DNA from: Mesorhizobium sp.
GTDB lineage: Bacteria > Pseudomonadota > Alphaproteobacteria > Rhizobiales > Rhizobiaceae
Length of the DNA: 64,000 nucleotides
Assembly: GCF_017306545.1 (NCBI RefSeq)
Contig: NZ_JAFKID010000007.1
Location: 1-64,000 of the forward strand
Direction of reading: 5' to 3'
This document shows positions 1 to 8,579 of the stretch, one piece after another. The notes beneath the pieces were generated by a model. That model was not told the origin of the DNA. It ran no database searches and saw nothing but the letters and a program-made list of their open reading frames with translations. How positions within the stretch are numbered: position 1 is the first letter of the stretch; each line of letters starts with the position of its first letter. Position numbers and translations under genes: made by a program.

Positions 1-118
1 CGGCAAGGTTCATCAGGTCGATGTTCTGCACGTCGGTGCGTTCGCGCAGGTGGCCGACAAGCCGGCGGAAGGCGGCGGCCTCGAAATCGCGCTGCTGTTC
101 GGGATTAAGCTTGTCCAT
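1..118 (-). CDS. DUF1244 family protein, N-terminal part (runs off the window)
   Basis: Only the first 39 codons are present, reading leftward from an ATG at 118; the gene continues beyond position 1. The visible protein begins MDKLNPEQQRDF and contains HLRERTDVQNIDLMNLA, which I recognise as the conserved N-terminal core of the short DUF1244 proteins of alphaproteobacteria. Their function is unknown. A GGAGCGATGCC sequence just before the start supplies the ribosome binding site. It lies downstream of, and on the same strand as, the amidohydrolase gene, so the two may be co-transcribed. Confidence 0.75.
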   Translation of the reverse strand, partial: MDKLNPEQQRDFEAAAFRRLVGHLRERTDVQNIDLMNLA

Positions 119-152
119 GGCATCGCTCCTTTCGCCGTGCCGCCGGCTCCGC

Positions 153-950
153 TCACAGAGGACCGGTGCGCGAGCCGTACATTTTCACCTCGTGTATATC
201 GGCACGGGCGTTGATCGCTTCAACGATCGGCGCCAGCCGCGCCGCCCACGCGAGCGCGCCGGTCTCGTCGGCGACGAGGTCCTGCCGGATTTCGATCAAT
301 GCGTGGGCGAAGCCGTTGACGATGGCATGCCTGTACATGGTGTCGCCGCGCAGCGCGCCGTCATAAGGTTCGTTGTCGCCGACGACGATGTTTCGGTCGG
401 CCGCCAGCGCCTCGATCAGCGCCCGGGGGGCGCGGTCGTCCTTGTCCCACAGGATGCCGACATGCCAGGGCCGTACGATCCCCTGCATGACCGGCGTGAA
501 GGAATGGACGGAGAAGATGAACGGCGCCTTGCCGCTCGCTTCCGCCACCGAGGCGACCGTCGCCGCCACGGCGTCGTGATAGGGTCGGTAGAAGCGGTCC
601 AGCCGGCGCTCCCGCTCCTCTGCCGTCATCGGATAATTGCCCGGCACGACGGTGCCGTCATAGAGCTGGCGGATCAGCGTCGGGTCGTCCTCGCCGCGGT
701 TGGGATCGATGAGCAGGCGCGAGAAATTGGACAGCACCGCCGGCGCGTCGAGACGGGCTGCCAGTTCGCGGGTCACCGCCTCCACGCCGATGTCGTAGGC
801 GATGTGGCGGTCGAATTCCGCCGCCGGCAGGCCGAGGGCGCCGTAGTCGTCCGGCAGCGCACGGCGCGCATGGTCGGCGACGAGCACCAGCCCCTTCGTC
901 CGGTCGCCTTCGATCAGGTCGAAAGGCGAAAAGGCGGTCGATCGGATCAT
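153..950 (-). CDS. N-formylglutamate amidohydrolase family protein
   Basis: The 265-residue protein belongs to the N-formylglutamate amidohydrolase (FGase) family. These cytosolic metal-dependent enzymes release formate from N-formylglutamate, the last step of one histidine degradation route; many homologues outside hut operons have no proven substrate. Supporting features are LVLVADHARRALP near residue 23 (probable metal-binding His), SRLLIDPNRGEDD near 77-89, and IFSVHSFTPVMQG near 142, all in the family's order. Length is normal. No hut genes are nearby, so a housekeeping or undefined role is as likely as histidine catabolism. The ATG at 950 is the only well-placed start. Confidence 0.85.
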   Translation of the reverse strand: MIRSTAFSPFDLIEGDRTKGLVLVADHARRALPDDYGALGLPAAEFDRHIAYDIGVEAVTRELAARLDAPAVLSNFSRLLIDPNRGEDDPTLIRQLYDGTVVPGNYPMTAEERERRLDRFYRPYHDAVAATVASVAEASGKAPFIFSVHSFTPVMQGIVRPWHVGILWDKDDRAPRALIEALAADRNIVVGDNEPYDGALRGDTMYRHAIVNGFAHALIEIRQDLVADETGALAWAARLAPIVEAINARADIHEVKMYGSRTGPL

Positions 951-1157
951 TGTCGGGGTTCGTTCGCTGGCATTGTCGCTGTCTCCGTCTTTTCACGAAG
1001 CTCCGTGATGCGCAACGCCGTTGTTTGGCCACGGTTTTTGCAAGAAACTGTTTCGCGATAGTCGAGAATCGCGCGGTACGGCGGCTAAATCGATTGGAAT
1101 TGGGCCGGCGGGCGCGTTGACATGGCTCGGGACTTTGCCGAAAAGGGGCGACGGAAC

Positions 1158-1667
1158 ATGGCGATGCGGTTGTTGGGAGGTTTGAGAGTGGCTCTTGCCG
1201 ACAGGCTGCGCGCGCGATGGGCATTTTCCCTGTCGCTTCCGCTGTTTGCCGCCTGTGCGCTGCCGCTGCTCGCCGCCACGCCGGCCAGGGCCGATTTCCG
1301 CGTCTGCAACGCGACGCAGAATCTCGTCGGCGTCGGCATCGGCTATCGCGCCAAGGCCGGCTGGATCACCGAGGGCTGGTGGCACATCGAGGGTTCGAGC
1401 TGCAAGACGCTGATCGAGGGGCCGCTGTCGTCGCGCTTCTATTATCTCTATGCCGAGGACGCCGAACGCGGCGGCCGCTGGGACGGCCCGATTTCGATGT
1501 GCGTGGCCGAGAAGGAATTCAAGATCGCCGGCGTCACCGACTGCGTGGCGCGCGGCTTCCAGCGCGCCGGCTTCCAGGAATACGACACGGGCGAGCAGTC
1601 GAGCTGGATGGTCCAGCTCACCGACCAGCCCGCAACCGACGGCGCCCATCCCGCGCCGGGAAATTGA
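1158..1667 (+). CDS. DUF1036 family secreted protein
   Basis: This small exported protein of unknown function is about 169 residues from the ATG at 1158. That start follows an AGGGGCG ribosome binding site, while the upstream in-frame ATG at 1122 has none. A long signal peptide with the hydrophobic stretch FSLSLPLFAACALPLL ends at the ATPARA cleavage-like site. The mature part contains FRVCNATQNLVGVGIGY and WWHIEGSSCKTL, the recognisable core of DUF1036. Several cysteines suggest disulphides in the periplasm. It ends 6 nt before pyruvate kinase on the same strand, an arrangement common in related rhizobia, so the two are probably one transcript; no functional link is known. Confidence 0.8.
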   Translation: MAMRLLGGLRVALADRLRARWAFSLSLPLFAACALPLLAATPARADFRVCNATQNLVGVGIGYRAKAGWITEGWWHIEGSSCKTLIEGPLSSRFYYLYAEDAERGGRWDGPISMCVAEKEFKIAGVTDCVARGFQRAGFQEYDTGEQSSWMVQLTDQPATDGAHPAPGN

Positions 1668-1673
1668 AGGTCC

Positions 1674-3110
1674 ATGAGACGCAGCCGCAAGGTCAAGATC
1701 CTCGCCACCATCGGCCCGGCCTCCTCCGAAGAGGCCATGCTGAAGAAACTGTTCGAGGCCGGCGCGGACGTGTTCCGCATCAATATGAGCCATGCCGACC
1801 ATGACCTGATGCGCACGCTCGTCGGCCGCATCCGCAAGGTGGAGAAGGCGGTCGGCCGCCCCATCGGCATCCTCGCCGACCTGCAAGGGCCGAAGCTGCG
1901 CGTCGGCAAGTTCGCCAACGGCCGGGAGGCGCTGAAAGTCGGCCAGACCTTCACGCTGGACGACAATCCCGAGCCCGGCTCCTCCTCCCGCGTCTACCTG
2001 CCGCATCCGGAAATCCTCGCCTCCGTCGAACCCGGCCACCGGCTTCTGATCGACGACGGCAAGCTGGCGCTGAAGGCTCTCGAGACGGACGGCAAGCGCA
2101 TCGTCTGCACGGTCGTCGCCGGCACCGCCATCTCCGACAAGAAGGGCGTTTCGCTGCCCGACACGGTGTTGCCTGTCGGCGCGCTCACCGAAAAGGACCG
2201 CAAGGATCTCGACGCGGTGCTGGCCGCCGGCGTCGACTGGGTGGCGCTCTCCTTCATCCAGCGGCCCGAGGATCTGGCCGAGGCGCGCAAGATCGCGCGC
2301 GGCCGAGCGCTTCTTTTGTCGAAGATCGAGAAGCCGCAGGCAGTGGCGCGGCTGGACGAGATCATGGAACTGTCGGACGCGCTGATGGTGGCGCGCGGCG
2401 ACCTCGGCGTGGAAATGCCGCTGGAGGCGGTGCCCGGCATCCAGAAGCAGATCACGCGGGCCGCGCGCAAGGCCGGCAAGCCGGTTGTTGTGGCGACGCA
2501 GATGCTGGAATCGATGATCTCCGCGCCGGTGCCGACCCGTGCCGAAGTGTCGGACGTGGCGACCGCCGTCTTCGAAGGGGCCGACGCTGTCATGCTGTCG
2601 GCCGAATCGGCTGCCGGCGCCTATCCGGTCGAGGCGGTGGCGACGATGAGCCGCATCGCCGAACAGGTCGAGCGCGACCCGACCTACGCCGCCGTCATCA
2701 ACGGCCAGCGCTCGGCGCCCGAGGCGACCGGCGCCGACGCCATCTCGCTGGCGGCGCGCGAGATCGCCGAGACGCTGAAGCTGTCGGCCATCGTCACCTA
2801 CACCGCTTCCGGCACGACCGGCCTGCGCGCGGCGCGCGAGCGGCCGCAGGTGCCGATCATCGCGCTGTCGCCGATCCTCGACACGGCGCGGCGCCTGTCC
2901 CTGGTGTGGGGCACGCATTGCGTGGTGACGGAAGACGCCCGCGACCTCGACGATATGGTCAACCGCGCCTGCCGCATCGCCATAGAGCAGGATTTCGGCC
3001 AGCCGGGCGACCGCGTCATCATCACCGCCGGCGTGCCGCTGAGGACGCCGGGTTCCACCAACATGCTGCGGATCGCCTATATCGGCGCGGACGGGAAGGG
3101 CGGCAGGTAG
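1674..3110 (+). CDS. pyk: Pyruvate kinase
   Basis: This is the cytosolic glycolytic enzyme that makes pyruvate and ATP from phosphoenolpyruvate and ADP. The 478-residue length and domain order are those of bacterial pyruvate kinase. KILATIGPASS opens the TIM barrel, followed by FRINMSHAD, the ADLQGPKLRVG nucleotide/PEP loop, and the B domain (about 70-165). LLSKIEKPQAV contains the catalytic lysine, VARGDLGVEMP the metal site, and VATQMLESMI the family signature. The C-terminal domain ends in a normal regulatory fold. A GAAGG sequence precedes the ATG. Transcription probably ends in the inverted repeat directly downstream. Confidence 0.97.
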   Translation: MRRSRKVKILATIGPASSEEAMLKKLFEAGADVFRINMSHADHDLMRTLVGRIRKVEKAVGRPIGILADLQGPKLRVGKFANGREALKVGQTFTLDDNPEPGSSSRVYLPHPEILASVEPGHRLLIDDGKLALKALETDGKRIVCTVVAGTAISDKKGVSLPDTVLPVGALTEKDRKDLDAVLAAGVDWVALSFIQRPEDLAEARKIARGRALLLSKIEKPQAVARLDEIMELSDALMVARGDLGVEMPLEAVPGIQKQITRAARKAGKPVVVATQMLESMISAPVPTRAEVSDVATAVFEGADAVMLSAESAAGAYPVEAVATMSRIAEQVERDPTYAAVINGQRSAPEATGADAISLAAREIAETLKLSAIVTYTASGTTGLRAARERPQVPIIALSPILDTARRLSLVWGTHCVVTEDARDLDDMVNRACRIAIEQDFGQPGDRVIITAGVPLRTPGSTNMLRIAYIGADGKGGR

Positions 3111-3118
3111 GTGGGTTA

Positions 3119-3198
3119 TGGGAATAAGGGAATAGGGGAATAACGTTCCGCCGCGAAGCCGGCATATTCCCTTATTGCCTTACTCCCCTATTCCCTTA
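3119..3198. terminator. Large imperfect inverted repeat between convergent genes, probable two-way terminator
   Basis: Sequence 3125-3142 (TAAGGGAATAGGGGAATA) pairs with 3181-3198 with one mismatch, and an inner arm GGGAATAAGGG also pairs with 3165-3176. It fills the gap between the pyk stop and the convergent TPR gene. No long U run follows on either strand, so termination is inferred from position and folding alone. Confidence 0.55.
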
Positions 3199-3203
3199 AC
3201 CTC

Positions 3204-3797
3204 CTAGATTCCTTCCCCCGCCAGTTTCTCCGACAGCGCCGCCACCTGGTCCTGCGCGTTGCGCAGCATGGGGTAGATGTCGAGCACGCGCTGCCAGGCT
3301 TCCAGCGCCTGCTGTTTGCGGCCGGTGTCGGCCATGATCTGCGCGAGGCCGGAGATCGCGCCGAAGTGGCGCGGTTCCAGTTGCAGCGTGCGGTCGATGT
3401 CGGCCATCGACTTGGCATAGTTCTTCATCAGGTAGTGCAGGGTGGCGCGGCGGTTCCAGCCTTCGGCATAGGTGGGCTGCAAGGTCACGATCTCGTCGAG
3501 GAAATCCAGCGCAACGGCGTATTTCTTGTCCTCGATCGCCTTCTGCGACCACTGCATCATCAGGTCGATGGAAGCGCTGCCGGAATGGTTCCATTCCTCG
3601 AAGATTTGCCCGGCGATGCGCTCGGCGGCCTTTTCGTTGCGTTCACGCTTGAGGCTGGCGAACAGCGCGTCGAGCCGCTGGGCGCGGGTCTGCGGCGCAC
3701 GGCTTGCCGGTGCGCCGTCCTGCGCCGGCGTCGCGGCGACGGACGGGGCGGCTGTGGAAAGCAAAAGGGCCGCGCAGACGGCGAAAACGATCCGCAT
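3204..3797 (-). CDS. Exported tetratricopeptide-repeat protein
   Basis: From the ATG at 3797 the protein is about 197 residues and begins with a signal peptide (MRIVFAVCAALLLSTAAPSVAA). Longer readings add 24 implausible residues, so this start is chosen. The mature part has a charged helix (ARQRLDALFASLKRERNEKAAE-like region) followed by two or three TPR units, recognisable in YAEGWNRRATLHYLMKNYAK and FGAISGLAQIMADTGR, so it is probably a periplasmic protein-binding scaffold. It is convergent with pyk. No partner is evident and a specific function cannot be given. Confidence 0.75.
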   Translation of the reverse strand: MRIVFAVCAALLLSTAAPSVAATPAQDGAPASRAPQTRAQRLDALFASLKRERNEKAAERIAGQIFEEWNHSGSASIDLMMQWSQKAIEDKKYAVALDFLDEIVTLQPTYAEGWNRRATLHYLMKNYAKSMADIDRTLQLEPRHFGAISGLAQIMADTGRKQQALEAWQRVLDIYPMLRNAQDQVAALSEKLAGEGI

Positions 3798-3884
3798 GCA
3801 CAGGAGTCTAGCTCCGCGCACCGGATCGTCAAACTGAATTTCGCGTGGAAGGCGCGGCGCGGCAGCCAAGACCGCGCGGCACGC

Positions 3885-4010
3885 TCAGCCCTGGCGGGCC
3901 TTGTAGCGCGGGTCGGTCTTGTTGATGATGTAGATGCGGCCCTTGCGGCGGACCAGGCGGTTGTCCCGGTGGCGTGCCTTCAGTGCCTTGAGCGAATTCT
4001 TGATCTTCAT
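3885..4010 (-). CDS. rpmJ: 50S ribosomal protein L36 (cysteine-free form)
   Basis: This 41-residue protein, [17 protein letters not shown]... ending [12 protein letters not shown], is ribosomal protein L36 of the large subunit. It lacks the zinc-binding cysteines of the C+ form, as is usual in Hyphomicrobiales, so it is zinc-independent. The start at 4010 is fixed by homology. It stands alone, between the TPR gene and a divergent DUF1311 gene, and is preceded on its own strand by a terminator-like hairpin at 4046-4073. Confidence 0.96.
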   Translation of the reverse strand: MKIKNSLKALKARHRDNRLVRRKGRIYIINKTDPRYKARQG

Positions 4011-4045
4011 GGTCTTGCCCGTCAGTTCGTGCCCGTTCGGGCCAA

Positions 4046-4073
4046 CCAAAAGGCGCGCTCACGAAAGCGCGCC
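4046..4073 (-). promoter_or_regulatory. Terminator-like hairpin in the rpmJ leader
   Basis: On the minus strand GGCGCGCT, loop TTCGTG, AGCGCGCC is followed at once by TTTTGGTTGG, about 36 nt upstream of the L36 start. An 8-bp GC stem plus U-rich tail is the shape of an intrinsic terminator. With no gene upstream on this strand before the divergent gene at 4205, it may attenuate rpmJ. This is inference from structure only. Confidence 0.4.
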
Positions 4074-4204
4074 CGTTCGTGGCAGGCTCATAAACGAGGA
4101 GTCTCGTCCCTGTCAACCGCCGACCGGCGAAACGGCGGGCTGGACAGGGCGGCTTCCGCTGTTCCAGGGTACGGGTGCGAACGGCCGGACACGCGGAGGA
4201 CGAC

Positions 4205-4603
4205 ATGCGCATTTTCCTGCTTTCCCTGCTGCTTGCGGGAAGTTTCGCCGGCGCGGCCGAGGCCAAGGAGGCGTGCGCCCGCAACGACGACAGCCAGACG
4301 ATGATGACCATCTGCGCCGACCAGGACTACCAGGCCGCCGACGCCAGGCTGAACCAGACCTATCAGAAGCTGGTGAAGGACAGCGACACCAGCACGTTGG
4401 CGTTGCTCAAGACCGCGCAGCGCGCCTGGGTTTCCTTCCGCGACGCCGAATGCGCCTACGCCGCCGCCGGCAGCGAGGGCGGCTCGATCTATCCGATGCT
4501 GGTGTCGATGTGCCTGACCGATGTCACCAAGGAGCGCATCAAGCAGCTCGAGGCCGACAATTCCTGCGAAGAGGGGGCGGCCGGCTGCAACGAAGCGAAA
4601 TAG
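4205..4603 (+). CDS. LprI/DUF1311 family exported protein
   Basis: The 132-residue protein starts at the ATG at 4205, which has a GGAGGAC ribosome binding site; an upstream in-frame start at 4175 lacks one. A signal peptide (MRIFLLSLLLAGSFAGAAEA) is followed by the domain found in lysozyme inhibitor LprI. The typical pattern is C...DSQTMMTICADQDYQAADARLNQTYQKL, then TAQRAWVSFRDAECAYAA, with conserved cysteines for disulphides. LprI of mycobacteria inhibits lysozyme, but most members are uncharacterised, so a periplasmic role in envelope protection is only a suggestion. It is convergent with purK, 3 nt away. Confidence 0.8.
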   Translation: MRIFLLSLLLAGSFAGAAEAKEACARNDDSQTMMTICADQDYQAADARLNQTYQKLVKDSDTSTLALLKTAQRAWVSFRDAECAYAAAGSEGGSIYPMLVSMCLTDVTKERIKQLEADNSCEEGAAGCNEAK

Positions 4604-4606
4604 CGC

Positions 4607-5701
4607 TCAGCGCGGGGCAATGCGGGTGAAGTGGCCCATCTTGCGGCCCGGCCGGGCCTCTGCCTTGCCGTAGAGATGAAGCATCACGTCCGGCTCGGCC
4701 AGCAGCGCCGGGGCGCGGAGCACATCGTCGCCGATCAGGTTTTCCATCACGCAGCCGGCATGGCGTCTGGCTGAGCCGAGCGGCAGGCCGGCGACGGCGC
4801 GGATATGCTGCTCGAACTGCGAGACGAGGCAGGCGGCCTCCGTCCAGTGGCCGGAATTGTGCACGCGCGGCGCCATTTCGTTGGCCAGCAGCGAACCATC
4901 GGCGAGGACGAAGAACTCGACGCCGATGACGCCGGCATAGTCGAGCGCTTCGAGGATTTTCCGGGCGGCCTCGTGCGCCGCCGCGGCCGTCCGCGGCGAA
5001 ATCGTCGCCGGCAGGGTGGAGGTGCGCAGGATGCCGTCCCTGTGCACATTCTCGGCCGGGTCGTAGGCGGCGACCGCGCCGTCGGCGCCGCGCGCGGCGA
5101 TCACCGAAATCTCGCGCTTGAAGGGCACCAGTTCTTCCAGGATCAGCGGCACGTTGCCCATTGCCTCGCAGGTGCCGGAAAAGCCGCCGGCCTCCGCGGT
5201 GCGGAAGACGCGCTGGCCCTTGCCGTCATAGCCGAGGCGGCGGGTCTTCAACACGCCGCTGCCGCCGAAGGCAGCGAGCGCTTCGCCCAGTTGTGCGTCG
5301 TCGTTCACCGGATGAAAGCGGGCGGTGGCGATGCCGATGCCGTTCAGGAAGGTCTTTTCCACCAGCCGGTCCTGCGCCATTTCCAGCGCGCGCGGCGGCG
5401 GCAGCACCGGCACTTTCGCGGCCAGCGCCGCAGCCGCTTTGACCGGCACGTTCTCGAATTCGTAGGTGACGACGGCGCAGCCGGCCGCGAGGTCCGCAAG
5501 GGCGGCCGGATCGTCGTAGGCGGCGACGATCTGCCGGTTGGCGACCTGCGCGGCGGGGCAATCCGCCTGCGGCTCCAGCACGACGGTCCTGTAGCCCAGC
5601 CGGGCGGCGGCCATGGCGAGCATGCGGCCGAGCTGGCCGCCGCCGACGATGCCGATGGTCGAGCCGATGGAAAGAGGGCCGGCCGGCAGCGCGGCGCTCA
5701 C
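4607..5701 (-). CDS. purK: N5-carboxyaminoimidazole ribonucleotide synthase
   Basis: PurK carboxylates aminoimidazole ribonucleotide with bicarbonate and ATP to give N5-CAIR, the substrate of PurE, in de novo purine synthesis. The protein is an ATP-grasp enzyme: the N-terminal [18 protein letters not shown] signature, [18 protein letters not shown], the ATP-grasp core around [15 protein letters not shown], and the late [14 protein letters not shown] motif. The likely start is GTG at 5701, whose GTGA overlaps the purE stop by 4 nt, giving 364 residues. A longer reading to 5752 would overlap purE by 55 nt and adds a non-conserved leader. purE and purK form a coupled operon. Confidence 0.95.
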   Translation of the reverse strand: MSAALPAGPLSIGSTIGIVGGGQLGRMLAMAAARLGYRTVVLEPQADCPAAQVANRQIVAAYDDPAALADLAAGCAVVTYEFENVPVKAAAALAAKVPVLPPPRALEMAQDRLVEKTFLNGIGIATARFHPVNDDAQLGEALAAFGGSGVLKTRRLGYDGKGQRVFRTAEAGGFSGTCEAMGNVPLILEELVPFKREISVIAARGADGAVAAYDPAENVHRDGILRTSTLPATISPRTAAAAHEAARKILEALDYAGVIGVEFFVLADGSLLANEMAPRVHNSGHWTEAACLVSQFEQHIRAVAGLPLGSARRHAGCVMENLIGDDVLRAPALLAEPDVMLHLYGKAEARPGRKMGHFTRIAPR

Positions 5702-6195
5702 GCCTCGTCTCCCGGTTCCAGCGCCACCTTCGCCGTCTGCGCCGTGCGCCAAGCGTCCAGCCGCTCGGCAAGCGCGGTATCGGAAAGGGCCAGAACGGCG
5801 GCCGCGAGCAGGGCGGCGTTGGCCGCGCCGGCCTTGCCGATGGCCAGCGTGCCGACCGGAATGCCAGCCGGCATCTGTACGATGGAAAGCAGCGAATCCT
5901 GTCCCGACAGCGCCTTCGATTCCACCGGCACGCCGAAGACGGGCAACGGGGTGAGCGCCGCGGTCATGCCGGGCAGGTGGGCTGCGCCGCCGGCGCCGGC
6001 GACGATGACCTTGTAGCCGGCCGCCTTGGCGCCCCTGGCGAAATCGTAAAGCCGCTCGGGCGTGCGGTGGGCCGAGACGATCAGGCTTTTGTGGGAGACG
6101 CCGAGCAGGTCGAGCGTCTCGGCGGCATGGCGCATGGTCGCCCAGTCGGACTGGCTGCCCATGATGATGGCCACGTCGGCACGCTGATCGGTCAA
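5698..6195 (-). CDS. purE: N5-carboxyaminoimidazole ribonucleotide mutase
   Basis: PurE converts N5-CAIR to CAIR in purine synthesis and works directly after PurK. The 165-residue protein shows [14 protein letters not shown], the catalytic loop [13 protein letters not shown], and the glycine-rich [20 protein letters not shown], all class I PurE motifs. The start is TTG at 6195, supported by an AGGAGG sequence 5-6 nt upstream; GTG at 6174 is a weaker alternative. It overlaps purK by 4 nt, so translation is probably coupled. Confidence 0.95.
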   Translation of the reverse strand: MTDQRADVAIIMGSQSDWATMRHAAETLDLLGVSHKSLIVSAHRTPERLYDFARGAKAAGYKVIVAGAGGAAHLPGMTAALTPLPVFGVPVESKALSGQDSLLSIVQMPAGIPVGTLAIGKAGAANAALLAAAVLALSDTALAERLDAWRTAQTAKVALEPGDEA

Positions 6196-6303
6196 GGCCG
6201 GCCTCCTGTCAGGAAAGGCCGCGCCTTAGCGGAAATCGGCCGTGCTCGCAAGGCGAGGGCCGGCGGGACGGTCCTGGTGCCGTGTCGGCCGGCGGCACGC
6301 GCC

Positions 6304-6507
6304 TCAGGCGATGATGTCGGGGATGATCCGGTCTTCCAGCGCGCTCAGCCGATCCTTCAGGGCGAGTTTCTTTTTCTTCATGCGCTGGACCTGGAGCGGA
6401 TCGCAGCCGGTGGCGATCATCGCGTTAATGGCCACGTCGAAGTCGGCGTGCTCTTGTTTCAGCCGCGCGAATTCGAGACGAATCTCGGCCTGTTCCTGTT
6501 CAGACAT
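6304..6507 (-). CDS. YdcH/DUF465 family small coiled-coil protein
   Basis: This 67-residue protein starts at 6507 (MSEQEQAEIRLEFARLKQ) behind a GGTGG sequence. It has the typical DUF465 pattern: a helix ending LKQEHADFDVAINAM, then QVQRMKKKKLALKDRLSALED. DUF465 proteins are small helical hairpins of unknown function, very common in alphaproteobacteria. A second, divergent member lies at 6749. Confidence 0.8.
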   Translation of the reverse strand: MSEQEQAEIRLEFARLKQEHADFDVAINAMIATGCDPLQVQRMKKKKLALKDRLSALEDRIIPDIIA

Positions 6508-6748
6508 ATCCACCGTTCTGCAATTTCGGGCGCGATAGCCGCGCCCCTGGGCGGGACCGGCCCGAAGCAATCCCCGCCGGCGCAGAGCCATTACCACATT
6601 TCACAATGTCGGGAAATGCTACCACACGGCATTCGACATGGCCGGCGGTTGGTGGCACAGTGTCATCCAACCGTCATGAAGGCGGAACTGCGGTGGATTT
6701 CGCCTTCGGCGGTTGCAATCGAGGAAACCATGAAAGGGAGAACCAATC

Positions 6749-6928
6749 ATGTCTCTTGCATCCCATCTTGATGAGCTGAAGAGGAAGCACGGCGACATCG
6801 AGCGCGAGATCGATGAAGCGCTGTTGCATCCCTCGGTGGACGATCTGGAGATCGCCAACCTCAAGCGACGCAAGCTGGCCCTCAAGGACGAGATTGAGAA
6901 GCTGAGAATCCAACCCACGACACATTGA
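6749..6928 (+). CDS. YdcH/DUF465 family small coiled-coil protein (second copy)
   Basis: The ATG at 6749 follows AAGGGAG and opens a 59-residue protein, MSLASHLDELKRKHGDIE..., ending IEKLRIQPTTH. It shares the LKRRKLALKDEIEKL motif with the protein at 6304 and is clearly the same DUF465 family. The two genes are divergent and separated by about 240 nt. Function is unknown; both are predicted to be all-helical. Confidence 0.8.
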   Translation: MSLASHLDELKRKHGDIEREIDEALLHPSVDDLEIANLKRRKLALKDEIEKLRIQPTTH

Positions 6929-7277
6929 ACCTTCTTTTGCCATAGCACGCCCGGCCGGGTGTGGATCATCGGCTCCGGCGGCGGCCCTGTCGCCGGACGC
7001 GGTGGGGGTTTTGGTTTTCCGCCGTGCGGGCAAAGTTGCGGCGCGGCCGGTATCCTGGCACCCGGTATCCGAAGCGCCGGCCACAATGCCGCCGCCGTCA
7101 CGCTGTTGAAGCAGGGCGGCGTGCGGCGAATGCGCTATTTCGTTACCGTCGCGCGCCGCCGCCATTGACAAGCCGCGCTTCGTCCGTCACCTGATTGCGC
7201 GGATCTTTCATGCGCCCGCAGACGGTTCCGCCTCGGGCGGCGGGGCGCGGAAATCGAGAAACCAGGGCCGCCGGCCG
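6929..7277. other. Intergenic region upstream of ispG, no gene seen
   Basis: About 350 nt of GC-rich sequence without a convincing reading frame. A TTGACA at 7165-7170 could be a -35 element for ispG, but no good -10 box is seen at 16-18 nt. Short open frames here are proline/arginine-rich noise. Confidence 0.5.
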
Positions 7278-8534
7278 ATGACCGGATATTTTTCCTCTCC
7301 CTTCCCGCGCCGCCGCTCGGTCGGCGTCGATGTCGGCGGCGTGACCGTCGGCGGAGCAGCGCCCGTCGTCGTCCAGTCGATGACCAACACCGACACGGCC
7401 GACGTCGATGCGACGGTCAGGCAGGTGGCGGCGCTTCACCGCGCCGGTTCCGAGATCGTGCGCATCACCGTCGACCGCGACGACAGTGCGGCGGCCGTGC
7501 CGAAAATCCGCGAGCGGCTGGAGCGGCTCGGCGTCTTCGTGCCGCTGGTGGGCGATTTCCATTACATCGGCCACAAGCTTTTGGCCGACCATCCGGCCTG
7601 TGCCGAGGCGCTGGCGAAATATCGCATCAACCCCGGCAATGTCGGCTTCAAGGACAAGCGCGACCGCCAGTTCGCCGATATCGTCGAAATGGCGATCCGC
7701 CACGGCAAGCCGGTGCGCATCGGCGTCAACTGGGGCTCGCTCGACCAGGACCTGCTGACCCGTCTGATGGACGAGAACCAAGCCAAGGGCTCGCCGATGA
7801 CGGCGCTGGAGGTGACGCGCGAGGCGATCGTGCAGTCGGCGATCTTGTCGGCCGAGATGGCGGAGGCGATTGGCCTCGCCCGCGAAAAAATCATCCTGTC
7901 GGCCAAGGTTTCGGGCGTGCAGGACCTGATCGCCGTCTACACCGAACTCGCCAGGCGTTGCGACCACGCGCTGCATCTCGGCCTGACGGAAGCCGGCATG
8001 GGCTCGAAGGGCATCGTCGCTTCTTCCGCCGCGATGGGCATCCTTTTGCAGCAGGGCATCGGCGACACCATCCGCATCTCGCTGACGCCGGAACCCGGCG
8101 GCGACCGCACGCGCGAAGTGCAGGTGGCGCAGGAACTGTTGCAGACGATGGGTTTCCGTCAGTTCGTGCCGATCGTCGCGGCCTGCCCCGGTTGCGGCCG
8201 CACCACCTCGACCGTCTTCCAGGAACTCGCCCAGTCGATCCAGGAAGACATCCGCACCAACATGCCGGTCTGGCGCGAGCGCTATCCGGGCGTCGAGGAA
8301 CTGAAGGTCGCGGTGATGGGCTGCATCGTCAACGGCCCCGGCGAATCCAAACATGCCGACATCGGCATCTCGCTGCCCGGCACCGGCGAGTTGCCGACCG
8401 CTCCCGTCTTCATCGACGGGCGCAAGGCGGCGACGCTGCGCGGCCCGCGCATCGCCGAGGACTTCCAGAAGATGGTGGCCGATTACATCGAACAGCGCTT
8501 CGGCCAGGGAAACAGGGCCAAGGCCGCGGAATAG
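7278..8534 (+). CDS. ispG: 4-hydroxy-3-methylbut-2-en-1-yl diphosphate synthase (IspG/GcpE)
   Basis: IspG is the iron-sulphur enzyme of the non-mevalonate isoprenoid pathway that reduces MEcPP to HMBPP. The 418-residue protein has the usual start ([22 protein letters not shown]), the barrel motif [21 protein letters not shown], and the 4Fe-4S ligands in [14 protein letters not shown] and [10 protein letters not shown]. No part is missing. The polyprenyl synthase at 12041 acts later in the same pathway, but it is on the other strand and not in an operon with it. Confidence 0.97.
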   Translation: MTGYFSSPFPRRRSVGVDVGGVTVGGAAPVVVQSMTNTDTADVDATVRQVAALHRAGSEIVRITVDRDDSAAAVPKIRERLERLGVFVPLVGDFHYIGHKLLADHPACAEALAKYRINPGNVGFKDKRDRQFADIVEMAIRHGKPVRIGVNWGSLDQDLLTRLMDENQAKGSPMTALEVTREAIVQSAILSAEMAEAIGLAREKIILSAKVSGVQDLIAVYTELARRCDHALHLGLTEAGMGSKGIVASSAAMGILLQQGIGDTIRISLTPEPGGDRTREVQVAQELLQTMGFRQFVPIVAACPGCGRTTSTVFQELAQSIQEDIRTNMPVWRERYPGVEELKVAVMGCIVNGPGESKHADIGISLPGTGELPTAPVFIDGRKAATLRGPRIAEDFQKMVADYIEQRFGQGNRAKAAE

Positions 8535-8579
8535 GCATGTCGCCCGAAGGTGGGAACCGGTTTCGGGACAGCGGCACGC
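8535..8579. repeat. Degenerate copy of the GCATGTC-CCCGAA dispersed palindrome
   Basis: GCATGTCGCCCGAAGGTGGG is followed by CCGGTTTCGGGACAGCGGCACGC. It matches the palindromes at 20836 and 31437, and even the flanking AAAACAAGAGCCTGAAGCG resembles the flank at 20836. The right arm is decayed. It overlaps the apparent first codons of the lytic transglycosylase. Confidence 0.65.

Noticed and set aside
6959-7194. Short plus-strand frames upstream of ispG
   Set aside because: Glycine- and arginine-rich with no ribosome binding site; the sequence looks like ordinary GC-rich intergenic DNA.
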